Both the position numbers and the translations under genes were made by a program. The notes below the pieces were generated by a model, which did not search any database, had not been told where the DNA came from, and worked only from the letters and a program-made list of their open reading frames with translations. From Toxonevra muliebris (Eukaryota > Arthropoda > Insecta > Diptera > Pallopteridae), in assembly GCA_963691655.1 (NCBI GenBank), contig OY829329.1, forward strand, positions 11,918,708 to 11,982,707: 64,000 bases of DNA. The letters run 5' to 3'. Of this stretch, positions 21,509 through 33,600 are shown piece by piece. The first letter of the stretch is position 1. Each line of letters opens with the position of its first letter.

Positions 21509-23520
21509 ATTATGGGAAAAATAAGTTTCGGATTGATCATGTAGTGATCGACGGAAGGTTCGAAAGAAAATATTAATCAATTTTGTAAAAAGAAGATCAA
21601 AGTTAGATCGTGGTTTCTCTAGCTTTTTATATGTAGTTCCGTTAAGAACTCAAAATATGTATTAAGTGATCAAGTACAACAATTAGAAATAGAGCGGTTA
21701 CTTTTTACGTAAACCTTTCAACGAAATTTACTAAATACAAAGCACTGAAGTGGGACCCGTGATAAAACAAAAAGTCCGAAAATTACCTCAAGAAATTCAC
21801 AAATCAGAAAAATATTAGAGAAATCTGAAGACTAACGGTCGTTCAAGATAATGGAGTTTTGTAAACGAACCAATGACCCGCCAAAGAGAAATAGAATTCA
21901 CAATTCTTATATGCATCTGTTTGACTCAAGATTCAATAACGTATAATTCAATAAACGACGGGAGACTCGGAAAAAAGGTTTCTAAAAAAAAGTTTAGAAT
22001 AATGTTATTGCATGCTAAAAACAAAAGCAATGGCAACTCTACTTTTGTTATTTTTTCCCCCTCTAAAACTCATTTATTAAGCAAAATTCGACCTCAACGA
22101 CATCGAAGCCCATCCTTAATGGTTTTCATTTTCTCTGCAAGAAATTTTTTTTTTTTTTTTTTGAATGCACAAAATCGAAACAAAACTGGATTTTCTTGCA
22201 ACTTTGTTGCATTGCAGTAACCTCCACAACAATGAGCGAGCAATCGGACTGTCAAGGAACATACAAACAAACCAACAAATAGACACATACATACATACAT
22301 ACAAACATTGGCCTATGCCACATACAATTTCCACTCCTCAAAAATAGAAAAACAACAGCAATAAAAAAAAGAAAAAAAAATCAGGAACATACTTCCAAAT
22401 AACAGAAAGAAAAACACAAAAAAAAGAAAATTTAACAGAAATCTGCAAACCCAATGAATTTTTACACAAACCAAAAAGGATAGGTCAGCAGCAGCATCAC
22501 TTGCACATTGCAACAACAACAACATCAGCAGCAGCACCAGCAACATTGTGAAGAAGCAACAAAAAAAAAAAATAATAGTAGTAGTAGTAGTAACTAGTAC
22601 GTAGTAGTTGTAGTAGAATTGATATTACAACGACGACGTTGCAAATTTATTGCTCATTGATTTATGACCGAAATTGTAAAGTGCGAAATTGCAATTGCGA
22701 AAATGTTGTTGTCATGAAATGAGATGCCCAGCGACTACGACAACGACCACTACAACGTTATAATGTATAGAGAGTGTGTGTGTGTGTGTGTTTGTATATA
22801 TATTAGTATATAGTACGTAGTTTTCATCTTTTTTTATACATACTCGTGGTATACATAATAGTATAGTAAATGTATGCAGCAGCCAGCAGCAGCAGTTGCT
22901 GCTTTAAACGCAGCATTACTTACATAGTATGAATCAAAAGCAATGCACTGCATTGCAATGTAGAAGAGGGGGGGTAGAAAAAAGTGTTATAAAAAATTAT
23001 GGCAATCATGTTTATTTGGCAGGCAATTAATTACTTTGGTTCGTAGAAATCACAGATGTTCCTTTTTCTCAATGTAATGTAATTTAATTTTTTTTTTTTT
23101 TGTTTTCCCCGTTCTCCTACATTTTTTCATATTTCTTTTGTAAAAAATTGTAGGTATATTTTATGCAACGTCTTCGAAATATTGAAATTGAAAAAATCGA
23201 AGCATTTTTCTCTAATTGCAAAATTGCGTAAATGTAATTAAATAATTTAATGCACGCAATTAAGTTTTTAATTGGTATTAAGTGACATCGATTATTTTGA
23301 ATATTTGTAAGTTTAATGGCAGCAATAAAATATAAAATGAAATTCATTGATTCGTTTAATAGATTATTTATTCAAATTCTAGAAGTATTGTGATTATTCT
23401 GTCAGGGATTTTAACAAGCTTGGACATCTATGAAAAAGGTAAAAAGAAAACACATCTGGAAACTTTGATATATGAAAATTGCTATGAAAACTTAAGATTT
23501 TATACAATAACTTGAATAAC
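21509..23520. other. No gene; simple repeats
   Basis: Includes a T19-type run (22146-22162), ACATACATACATACA near 22290, CAACAACAACATCAGCAGC near 22510, AGTAGTAGTAGTAGT near 22580 and the GT repeat at 22773. Open frames on both strands at 21873-22546 are products of these tracts. Confidence 0.55.
22773..22791. repeat. (GT)n microsatellite
   Basis: About nine GT units. Confidence 0.95.
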
Positions 23521-24065
23521 GAAAGATCCAAAAACTCTACCCTAAATTCAATAATTGATCTAAAAACTCCACCCTTCATCGGTTCCTATACTCATCCTCA
23601 ATAATTGATCTAAAAACTCCACCCTTAATCAGTTTCTATACTCATCCTCAATAAATGATCCAAAAACTCCAACCGAAATCAGTTCCTATACTCATCCTCA
23701 ATAATTGATCCAAAAACTCCACCCTTCATCGGTTCCTATACTCATCCTCAATAACTGATCCAAAAACTCCACCCTAAATCGGCACCTTTACTCATCCTCA
23801 ATAATTGATAATAAAACTCCACCCGAAATCAGTTCCTATACTCATCCTCAATAATTGATCTAAAAACTCCACCCTTCATTGGTTCCTATACTCATCCTCA
23901 ATAACTGATCCAAAAACTCCACCCTAAATCGGCACCTATACTCATCCTCAATAATTGATACTTAAACTCCACCCTTAATCAGTTTCTATACTCATCCTCA
24001 ATAAATGATCCAAAAACTTCACTCTAAATCGGTACCTATAACTCATCCTCAATAATTGATCCCAA
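23521..24065. repeat. 50-bp minisatellite, ~10-11 copies
   Basis: The unit begins CTCATCCTCAATAATTGATC, continues with a TAAAAACTCCACCC part and ends with an ATCGGTTCCTATA part; it is exactly 50 bp in most copies (for example 23591 to 23641). Variation is concentrated at the end (ATCGGTTCC, ATCAGTTTC, ATCGGCACC). Some variants alternate, which suggests that blocks of two or more units were copied together. This is the best-preserved array in the window. There are no unique spacers, so it is not a CRISPR array. Confidence 0.95.
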
Positions 24066-24600
24066 AATGTAATTAAAATTTTAATACATGCAAATAATTT
24101 TTAAATGACTTAGATTAGTTTTAATATTTTTCACCATATAAACTGCAATCAGAACTGTAAAAGATTGCAGCTTTTTTAAGTTTGAAGTCAATTGGTTTAA
24201 AAAAAAAAATGATTCCAAAATTCCATTCTTTTTGTGAATGCAAATTTTTGACGGTGAAATCCCAATTCATGTTAAATTCAATGACTTATCCTTTATTTTT
24301 GAAGTCATTTTGAAGTCTTTGCAATCGTTTACAGCTCTGAATTCAATTAATAGAGAGACCGAAAATAATGATTATTTTACAAAATTTAATGGAAAAAACC
24401 AACTTGTTTCAAATGCCGAAGAGGATAGAAGAGTACACCAAAATGATCTTAGTAGCTTGCTTTACTGAAGCCAGTAAAAATTTTTATTTTGTGAGCGTTA
24501 CCCCTAAAAATTAAAACTAATTAGATATTTTTTTTTTTATCTGGAATAAAAATCATTATTTAATTTTTATGTTTTTACTCAACCAAATAACTTATTTTTA
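24066..24600. other. No supported gene
   Basis: A 76-codon plus-strand frame at 24238-24468 has balanced amino-acid use (starting MQIFDGEIPIHVKF) but shows no domain I recognise and no start context or neighbour to support it. The rest is AT-rich. Confidence 0.35.
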
Positions 24601-25080
24601 TAGTTTTCTTCAGAATAAAAATTATTTTTTGGCTCAGGAATAAAAATTATTCTTTGAGTTTTATTTTCATGCTCAGGAAAAAAATTAATGTTTAAGTTTC
24701 ATTATTTTTTTTTAAAACGAAAAACTCCAAACGTGTGAGCATGGTCAAAAATTTGTTCCCGTTACACTGAGTTAAATTTTTTGGCTTAGGAATAAAAATT
24801 ATTCTTTGAGTTTTATTTTCATGCTCAGGAAAAAAAATTTATGTTTGAGTTTTATTATTTTTTTTAAAACGAAAAACTCCAAACGTGTGAGCATGGTGAA
24901 AAATTTGTTCCAGTTACACTGAGTTGAATTTTTTGGCTCAGGAATAAAATTATGCTTTGAGTTTTATTTTCTTTCTCGGTGATAGAAATTAATTGTTGAG
25001 TTTTATTATTTTTTTTTTTTTTGCAAAACGAAAAACTCAAAACGTGTGAACACGGTGATAAATTTGTTCCCGTTACACTG
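24600..25080 (+). repeat. Array F left arm, ~150-bp unit, three copies
   Basis: The unit contains GGCTCAGGAATAAAAATTAT, then CTTTGAGTTTTATTTTCATG, then AAAACGAAAAACTCCAAACG, then TGTGAGCATGGTGAAAAATT, then GTTCCCGTTACACTGAG. It starts near 24632, 24783 and 24938. The first half reappears in reverse orientation beyond 25390, so the copies face each other across about 300 bp. Confidence 0.85.
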
Positions 25081-25389
25081 TCGCTTACGAATGAAGAAAA
25101 AAAGTTTCCAATGAGTTGTTGTTGGTATGCATGGATAAAAGGCGCTTCACGAAATTGCATTGCTTTCACATACAGTCCAGCACTATAGCTGTACCGTTAG
25201 TAAATCAGTGAGTCACCTGTAGAGCGCAAATTAATAGAGGCAAAACAATCACATCTCATCCAATCATCGTTCAACGCTTCAAACACAGTTTTCTAAAATA
25301 CCTAATCCCAAAGCTCAAATTCCTTACTTGGCCGACTTTTGAATTTGGTCTTTTCATTAAGTTCATCCGGAGACGAGGATCCCAAGATA

Positions 25390-26090
25390 TGGAAAATTTA
25401 TTTCCTCCGGTTTTTTGCTTCGAAAAAAAAAATTAAAACTCAATCATTAATTTTTATTCCCGAGATTTTTTTACTACTCAAAAAATTGTTTTATATCTGA
25501 GCAAAAAAATTAAACTTGAGCTATAATTTTTATTCTCGAGAAAGAAAAAATAAAACTCATTATTTGATTTTTTTGGTTGAGCAAAAAATTTAAAATCAAA
25601 TAATAATTTTTATACCAGAATTGTTATCGTTGATCGAAAAAATTAAAATCACATAATAATTATTAAGTTTGGATTTTTTGTTATTGCTTATAGTCCCTGA
25701 ATTAATATTAATATTACGTTTGACTTTGACCAGTTGGGAGATCTTAAACCACTCGCTTCTTCCTACGCTCTTCTTCTCCTTCTTTAAATCCTTTTTTTCT
25801 TCTTTTTCCCATCGTTTTTTTCTCCTTCTTTCCTTTCTTCCCTAACTTCAGTTTTTCGTTTCAAAAAAAAAAAGAAAAAAAAATTTAAACTCAAACATTA
25901 ATTTTTATTTCCGAGCAAAAAAATAAAACACAAAAACTAGTTTTTAAATCGCAAAAAATTAAACTCAAACTATAATTCTTATTCTTGAGAAAAAAAAAAT
26001 AAAAATCATAATTTGATTTTTTCGGTTGAGCAAAAATAAAAAGAAATGAAAATCATAAAATAATTATTAAATTTCGATTACGATTACGGT
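25390..26090 (-). repeat. Array F right arm, inverted copies
   Basis: AATTAAAACTCAATCATTAA, followed by TTTTTATTCCCGAG, is the reverse complement of the left-arm phrase. Several variants follow at 25410-25560 and again at 25880-26000. The intervening 25081-25389 is unique DNA. An RNA across this region could form a hairpin. Confidence 0.7.
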
Positions 26091-26260
26091 GCCTGAATTA
26101 ATATAAATATCATGTCTGACTTGACCAGTTGGGAAATCGAAACCACTCGCTTCTTGCCACGCTTTTCTTCTCCTTCTTTCAATACTTTTCTTCTCCATCT
26201 TTCAATCCTTTTCTTCTCCTTTTTTCAATTCTTTTCTTCTCCTTCCTTCCCTCCTTCCTT
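25465..26260. repeat. 395-bp direct duplication
   Basis: GACCAGTTGGGAGATC, then ACCACTCGCTTCTTCC and a CTTCTTCTCCTTCTTT tract, occurs at 25728. It recurs at 26123 with small changes, an offset of exactly 395 bp. The preceding inverted F-type sequence is duplicated with it. The TTCTTCTCC tract expanded further in the second copy (26160-26255). Confidence 0.82.
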
Positions 26261-28380
26261 AACTTCATCTTGCCAGCTACTAAGAAAGTTTTTTGCAAAT
26301 AGTTTCAGTATTTTTTGGTGGGTCTCGATAGTACAGTTTTTTCTTTAATATTATCTTTATCTGATATATCTAGAGTACGTGATCCCTGGGTTGTTTTATG
26401 TTTCACTTTGGCCAGATTAACTTAGTATTTCTACAGAAAGTAATGATAGAAGCTACTATTGATTTCCCCAGGAGTTCCCTATTATTATTTTGAACTTCTA
26501 ATGAAGATCAACAGCCTGACATTAGCGAGTTCTGCAGGACCGTCGAAAACTGTTCTGGTCTATCCACTGATCTATCCCACTTCTACATAAGTTTTTTTAA
26601 ATAATCCCATCATTTTTTTATAGGACTCTGTAATACAGTAAATCTCTAGAGTTTTGCCGGAATTCCGAAACGTATTCCCTTTTCTTAGACAAGGCAACTT
26701 TTACAGCTGCCTAGAGTTCTTCTATAGATCTCAATAGTCAAAGAGTAGCTTGCTTAACATTTATATATGTAAATCCTGCCAAGAGATCAATTGCTTCAAG
26801 CAGTTTTCTACTGAATTGAACTCAGCAACCTAAAAAAAAAAACTGGTTTGAACGTTTGCTTGTTTTTGGTTTCTACATCATCTACTTTTCCGTGGACCGG
26901 AATTGTGGAGTTATTATACCTGAATGAGATTTGTATAGAGAACAAATTATTGGATCATTCACCGAATATCTGAATAAACCATATTAGATTAGTATTTCTA
27001 GCAATCGGCAATTTACATAAAAATAATTGCAAAAAATCATTTTCCATCACATTTTTGTATTGAACAATCCATAATCTCTACGGTTTAAGGTACAAGTTGA
27101 GTCTTCATTACACAAGTACAAAATTCAAGTTCATCTTATGATAAATGACCTTGATTGTAAGCGAAATAAACTAAATCAATTAAAAATAACTAACTACAAG
27201 TAGTTAAATACTAGTTATAAAAAGTTAAGTTACATTATATTTTAGTTACGAGATATCAGTTACGAGAAACTTAACTTTTAATATGTTGAGAAAGGCAACT
27301 ACTAAAGGTAATTAAAAGATCTTCCATTTAATAGCGTTAGAAATCTAATAATTTTAGTTCAAAATGTATGCAAATTCCTCGTTTAATTGCCATTACCGGT
27401 TAAATGAACCAGAAATTAACATCGTTGCAATTAAGCGTAAATTACTGTACTCCCCTATTTTTAAAGATTTAATCAGAAAATTGAAAAAACTATAGTTAAA
27501 AAAAAATATATATCTACTTTCAACACCTCCTTCCATTAGCCATTACACTGTATTACATGCTATAAATACTATTAAATTACATACATTTTTCGTGACACTT
27601 TTTTTTTTTTTATTATTATTATTTATTTATATCATAAACTTGAAATCTTATCCAAATTAAGCGCATGTTCTACCCATTTCCTTAAAACACATCCACAAAA
27701 CACACGACACACGTACGTCACCGTACCCTACAACATTACATTATGTAGGTATTTTATTTTTTTTGCCCTTTTTTATGGCCTCAATTTTTTTTTAAATGCA
27801 ATTTCTTTTTTTTTTTGTTTTTTGCTACTTGCTGCTGGTGCTTTGTATTTTGTTACTTTTTGTGTGTGGTTGATTGTAATTTGTGCTACCTTTTTACGTT
27901 TTGTGTAACCACATCAGACTTACATGAATACAAACATACTATATATATAGTATATAATTATCACGTGATGTTGTGTCAAGCGTGTTCAAGTGATAATTCT
28001 TTTTTTATTCTTCATACTCTCTCTCTCTGTCTCTTTTCTATGTGGTTTGGTTGCTCTTACCTGAAAATATACAAAAAGAAAGAAAAACATTGTGAGTTTT
28101 GGTAAGGAGAAAAAAAATTTATGCGGTTTTTCATGTTATTTGTTAGTGTTTAGGAAATGTTTTGGTGTTACCAAAAAACAAAAAGTAGAAGAAATTTTTT
28201 TTGCAAAAAAATATCTAAAGTTAAGATAGCCACAACAATAAAAGGCTTACACAATCTAAACATTAATTTTCACATGTAACTTAAGAGTAAGTATAAAAAG
28301 TTGAAGTATAAGAGAGAATTTTTTTTTTTATCACGTTGGACTGTGTATACATATTAGGATAAGTTATCGGTAAGTAGTTT
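26261..28380. other. No gene seen
   Basis: AT-rich with T runs (27600-27612, 27785-27810) and a CT tract (28016-28030). A self-similar AGTTA/TTAACT-rich patch lies at 27190-27300. No coding or repeat family is identified. Confidence 0.5.
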
Positions 28381-28399
28381 GAGAAATTACAATCATGAT

Positions 28400-29340
28400 A
28401 GCCCTTTTGATATACATAGTAACTGCAGTGGTCCCAGGTCCCAGAGTATTTTCCAGGACTGTGAGGTGGTTTCATTTTCGGATGAATTTCCTATAAGGAC
28501 CAAACATTTGCAGTACTTTCCTCTTCGGTTGGATTTAAGGATAACATCGATTTATGATTTGCTCAGGCTTTGGTTTGGTTTGGTTCCGCATCTCTGGTTG
28601 TACTAGCTACATAAGTTTAAGTAATAGTAAAATTCAAAGTTCGCTGAATTGCATCTCTAATGTAACCCTAAAAGTATGCTATATATATAGAATATTATAG
28701 AATGGATGCACCCATTAGAGAATCCAGACATTACAGAATAGGGGAGAGGGGGTTTATTTCTTTGTTCTTAAAAAAAAGCAGATTCGTTTCATGCCACTTT
28801 CCTGGCTGTATTAGCTACATCAGTTCAATTTCGATAAAATTCAAATTCAATGTAACCCTAAAAGTATGCTATTCATAAAATGCTGTATAATAAATACACC
28901 TACTAGTGGATACGGAGAGTTTTCTGATTCAGAAGAAAGAATCATAATGCATAAAAGAAATATCGGTGGTAAAGGGTAGGGGGAGGGGTGGATTTCATCG
29001 TGAGCCCGTTCTCCCTATTGAATCTGGTAGTGATTACATCAATTTAAAATAGTTTTTCTGCTCAAATTTAAAAAAATTCTGCTCTGCTGATGTACATATT
29101 GTAGTAACTGCAGTGGTCCCAGGAAAAGTTTTTTAAAAGACTGTGAGGTTGCTTCATTTTCGAAAGAAATTCCTATAAGGATCAAACATTTTCTGATACA
29201 GATTTGCAGATTTGCTTCATTCCGCTATCTTGGCTGTATAAGCTATTCAAATTCAATGTAACCCTAAAAGTATGCTATTCACAGAATGTTATAGAATAGA
29301 TATATTCACTAGCGGATCCAGAGATTGCACACGAAGGGTT
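28400..29340. repeat. Array H: large diverged direct repeats
   Basis: AGTAACTGCAGTGGTCCCAG occurs at about 28419 and 29103. The phrase AATGTAACCCTAAAAGTATG, followed by CTAT, occurs near 28660, 28851 and 29256, each time followed by ATAGAATGGAT-like and GATCCAGAGA-like sequence. The long unit is about 690 bp with an internal shorter copy in between. The copies are degraded and non-coding. Confidence 0.8.
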
Positions 29341-29544
29341 GATTCTTATTTCTTATATATTTATATCGGTTTTTTGATATATTTATATCAGTGGTGGGGG
29401 ATAGGTGGGAGCGTATTTCAACCCAGGCCAGTCCTCTCCCCTTATTGAATCTGGCAGTCGTTACATTCATTCCCCACATGGTTCTATTCAAAGTTCTACC
29501 TGACGAATCGATGAGCTTATTTCAATCTGAAGTATTTTTATTTT

Positions 29545-29722
29545 TGGAAATTTTTTTTTGTGAGTAACTAATACACAGGGGATAACCCTATGAATAAAGA
29601 AAAGCATTATGTTGATTAGGAGAAGAAAACAGATAAGGTCATGCCTTTGTCGGGGTTTGAACTATGGACTCCTGAAATAATAGTGTAGTATTAGATTTGT
29701 CAATAATATCTTCTTTACAAGT
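29545..29722 (-). mobile_element. Candidate tRNA-derived SINE
   Basis: On the minus strand, GGAGTCCATAGTTCAAACCC then CGACAAAGG (B-box GTTCAAACCCC at plus 29652-29662) is a tRNA-like segment. About 100 bp of unrelated body follows, ending in an A9 run (plus-strand T run at 29549-29558). This head-body-A-tail order is that of a SINE. The A-box region is weak. It lies just beyond the 3' tail of the LINE at 29728, and the two elements may have inserted side by side. Confidence 0.5.
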
Positions 29723-29727
29723 AGTGG

Positions 29728-30870
29728 TTCGTTGGTTGGTTAGTTGGTTAAAGTGGCTGACCTACAACAGGCCCTCCATGAGCCACAATTAGCGCCATAG
29801 CTCCGATTTGAAACCTCGACGAACTGGAATTAATGCTGCGCTCTTACTAAACCCACCCCGTGGATTTTAGGTATCCTAGCAGATTCTCTGGACAGACTGC
29901 CGAGCAATTGGACAAGTTATCGAGGAAATACTTTCCAGCCTTGGGCAAGGCTGGAAATTCAAGAAGAAAATGTTTCTTTTTCTTCTAAATTACCTCAACT
30001 TCTGCAGTGGGCGTTGAAAGTGATGCGCAGTTTGATCTGCGTGCTCGCTATAGGCTGCCGTTAACCTAGCAGTATCGGTATGATCCCTGGTTGAAAACTC
30101 ACGAGACAAATCCTCTTTATATGAGGGTCATGTCGCATACGAGGTTATACAGGATATTAGTGACTTCCACCCCCGATGAGCCAGTCGAGGACATTGCAGA
30201 TACCTGCTTCTCTTGACGACTCCCAAGGGGACTAGAACCGGTACCCCTAGAGATTCATCAAGAGAATCCCATGAACGTGGTAATTCATCAGCTTTCTCAT
30301 TCCCTTCAATGTTCACAAGGCCGCGAACTCAGATGAGAGTAATGTCAGCATAATGATTTAGCTCGCTCAGTGCCTCCCTGCACTCCTGAACTAGTTTTAA
30401 TTTTATGGTGATGACTGTGATATGCTGGTCATTTCTAAACCATCTGTAAAAATGGGAGTGTCGTATTCCGTTAAAAAGCTTTTTTCTTTCCATTCTGCCC
30501 TTGTAGGAAATCTTACCTTAAAATCGGTTTTGAAAAACATTTATGGTATAATGTAATCTGTTCCTCTGAACACGAAGTTTGGTATAGTACCTAAATCTTT
30601 ACTATGTCCATAAGTACGTTCGGCCCAAAAACCGGTTGTCTTAAGCCTTAACGCTTAGTTTTGCGTCCAATAAAACCTCCAAGTATTCGGAATGAACTGA
30701 TTGTGTCAGTTGTTGTCCATTCACTGAATGAAGATTGAAGGTTGAAGGTTGGAATTTTGGTCTTAGTGGTAAAAAACATTAGTTCCGTTTTACCTGGATT
30801 TACACCAAGTCCACATCCTGCGGCTCATGTGCAAAGCTTATCCAGAAATTCTCCATAGACAAACCACACC
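29728..30870 (-). mobile_element. LINE relic (RT and RNase H scraps, GGTTA-type tail)
   Basis: On minus, the element runs from RT fragments (30860-30600) through RNase H fragments (30450-30140) and a 3' region to a tail that reads GGTTGGTTAGTTGGTTA on plus (29733-29749). The last ~200 bp are repeated at 40711-40912 on the plus strand, which defines a family with at least two copies in this window. Large internal deletions and many stops are present. Confidence 0.85.
30130..30860 (-). pseudogene. Broken LINE ORF2: RT C-terminus and RNase H
   Basis: In minus-strand order: CGLGVNPGKTELMFFTTKTK (near 30820-30765), the motif after the RT palm; LGGFIGRK (LG-x3-D-type position), where the usual Asp is lost; then, after a deletion, PIFTDGLE (near 30450), the start of RNase H. 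The domain continues with ECREALSELNHYADITLIWV and NIEGNEKADEL (about 30310), which carry the conserved acidic positions of RNase H. The core RT catalytic segment and endonuclease are missing. The family is again of the RNase H-bearing non-LTR type. Confidence 0.88.
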
Positions 30871-31080
30871 ATTGTATATTTTTAACTCAATTGGTGCTAC
30901 TACTGTAGCTGGAGAAATTTAGACGAAAGAAAACCTTTGGCACCTGTATGCTATAGCTACAGTTAGAATGTCCTTCGAATAAATTAGACCTCAAAAATTA
31001 TATTAAAGCATATTCAGCTTTCATAACTAAACTTCACGATAATAAAGACGCTGCTTCTATTTCTGTATTATGTTTGACAC
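30871..31080. other. No gene seen
   Basis: Short unique AT-rich interval between a LINE relic and the inverted-repeat elements. Confidence 0.4.
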
Positions 31081-31380
31081 GCTGAGAGGAAAAATGGTAT
31101 AACTTCTACGTTCAGAAAAAAGGGGAATAATTTTACTTAAGAGCAAAAGTAAAACAAATTATGTTCAGAGCAAAAGTGAAACGAAATATGTTCAGAGCGA
31201 AAACGAAATAAAAAACTATGCTGTTCTTGCTCTGAAAGAATTGTTATACCATTTTTGCTGTTATTTTTAAGGCGTTTCATTTTCACTCTAAACCGTATTA
31301 CTTATGCCATTCTTGCACTGACACACTAAATTTTTTCACTTTTGCTCTTATATAAATTTTAGCTCGCTTTTCCTCTCAGC
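31081..31380. mobile_element. TIR element, copy 1 (MITE-like)
   Basis: It begins GCTGAGAGGAAAAATGG and ends TTTTCCTCTCAGC, a 13-bp inverted terminal pair, with 300 bp between outer ends. Inside are repeated AGAGCAAAAGTGAAAC phrases, and ATGGTATAAC on the left is mirrored by GTTATACCAT at about 31245. There is no coding frame. It is nearly identical to the copy at 31432 except for an extra ~25-bp repeat of the AGAGCAAAAG phrase. Confidence 0.88.
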
Positions 31381-31431
31381 CTGTTATTTACCATTCGAAA
31401 GTGATATAAAACCGAATCGTCCTCATTTGAG

Positions 31432-31706
31432 AGGCTGAGAGGAAAAGTGGTATAACTTCTACGTTAAAAAAAATGGAATAATTTTACTTCAGAGCAAAAG
31501 CGAAACGAAATATGTTCAGAGCGAAAACGGAATAAAAAACTATGCTGTTCTTGCTCTGAAAGAATTGTTATACCATTTTTGCTGTTATTTTTAAGGCGTT
31601 TCATTTTCACTCTAAACCGTATTACTTATGCCATTCTTGCACTGACATTCTAAATTATTTCACTTTTGCTCTTATATAAATTTTAGCTCGCTTTTCCTCT
31701 CAGCCT
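31432..31706. mobile_element. TIR element, copy 2 (MITE-like)
   Basis: A perfect 16-bp terminal inverted repeat (AGGCTGAGAGGAAAAG) bounds 275 bp. It aligns over its full length with copy 1 and lacks one internal AGAGCAAAAG-type unit. The 51 bp between the copies are unique. The two lie in the same orientation, so either one inserted next to the other or the element and its flank were duplicated. Confidence 0.9.
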
Positions 31707-33600
31707 GTCATTTGTAACCTCGACTTTTGACAACCTTGATTCCAGTAGCTTGGACCATACATTATTGAATGAGTCAGTACTAAATTAATATTTTTAACTA
31801 ACTAAATTAACTAAGTACATGCATATATATAGAGATTACTTTCTAAAATAAATTTTTAATGCAATTACCCAGAATTAATTAAAGTATTTTTTATTATACC
31901 TACCTACATATTTTTGAAGAAGAAGAAGAAAAAGAAACAAAGGACAGATTATGTGATTACATTTCAACTGTTCCTTTGTATGTGTGCTCTAATCCTTATG
32001 CATGTAGGTATGTATTTAAAATATAAATAAGTATGTAAATGCCGCCTTAGTGTCTGTCTGCTGTAATTTCCATTAGCCCCACTACAATTTCATACATACT
32101 TATATGTAAATATGTCTGTAGTAAATAAAATACCTTCTTTTTTTCAATGAATGTGTGTGTGCGTGTGTTTTTGTGTGTTCACTTACCAACTCGTGGTTAG
32201 AACCCCTCAACAAGTCCACTAATACCATACTACACAATACTCCAGTCATTTGCGTATTCACTCATGTCATTTATCAAATAATATACAATTTTTACAGTAG
32301 TTTTCGATTATAAAGTAAATGTTTAAGACCAACTTTCAGTTATGTAGAATCAATTGGAAAAGTATAAATTCAGTTTCCGTACAATTTTTCTCACTTTAAT
32401 TGAACTTTAACGCTTTCACACGAACTTTCGATTTTAACGAACCATTTTGGCTAGTCCCTTGAAGTTTCTTTTAACCGAAAACTACTGTATGTTTAGTGCC
32501 CACCCATATTTATTCGTTGATTCAAACAACACACAATAACTAACTATGACATTAAATGACAACACTAATTCGTCACTTATATATGCGTTTTTGTTTTTTT
32601 TTTCTGTTTTTTTTTTTTATTTTTTATTTACATACGATATTATTATCTTAAATATTCCAACTCCCACCCTGTACACTATAGAGTGTTCTACGTTCTGTTT
32701 TGTTCGATTTGTGTTTTCTTTTATATATTTTTTTTTTTTCATTTCGTTTGTTCGTGTTTGCACCATCATATATTCATTTCTATTCTACTATATGTATATT
32801 AAATATAGCAGCGCCCCAAATTACGTCGCATTTTTTTTACTGCAGTAGGGGAGCAGCACCAGCCCCACATTTACTCACAATTTAGTATGACACATAAATG
32901 AGTTTTTAGTTTTGACCTTGGCATTGAAAATTTATTCACTCGTTTTTTTCTTTCTCTTCTCTCTTCTACTAGAAATGACTACAATTTTGCGGTCATGATT
33001 ATTATTATTATTATTGTTATTATAATTATGGTTTGAATGCGAATTAGTATAGTATTTAATATCGATAGAAAAGTAAATTACTTTTGTTTAGATTTTTATT
33101 TCATTTTCACGTGTTGCCAACGTGAGTATATGGAGGTCGGTATGTAGTCGTTGTCTTTTAATTTCTTCGAAATTATAGTCACAATCAAGTAATACACAGT
33201 CTAGCAATTGCTAATCTTAAAGACAGTTTAAATTTGATTAGATTTTAGTTAGATTTAAATGTAATTACTATCGGAAGATGTAGTTAAAGATATTGTGTAG
33301 TAATTTTTTATTTTAATAATTTTGTAGTTAAATCGAAATTGTGTGCAATTTGTAGGCGACTTGACATATGGGCTCTATTTGTAATCAAAATCTTAACAGA
33401 ATCTTAGTGGAAATCCAGAGATTGAAACCAATGGAATAAACCGAAAACTCGAAACATTCCGCAAACTCTTCCGCAACTCTTCGAAAATGCGAGATTTTCA
33501 TATTTTTTTCTTTCAATTAGAAAAAAAAATGTTCGTTTTTTTTTAGAACTAGTTAGATTCGAATCAAGTGAAGTCGGTATAGATTTGAGTTTCAAACAAA
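31707..33600. other. No gene; simple repeats
   Basis: Contains AAGAAGAAGAAGAAA near 31918, GTGTGTGTGCGTGTG near 32151, T runs near 32608 and 32720, and an ATT repeat at 32998-33025. Frames here are F/S/Y-rich artefacts. Confidence 0.55.

Noticed and set aside
23521..24065. Regular 50-bp repeats considered as a CRISPR array
   Set aside because: The repeat occupies the full period; there are no unique spacers and the genome is eukaryotic.
24238..24468. 76-codon balanced frame as a small host gene
   Set aside because: No domain, splice context, homolog I recall or neighbouring coding sequence supports it; frames of this length arise by chance in 64 kb.
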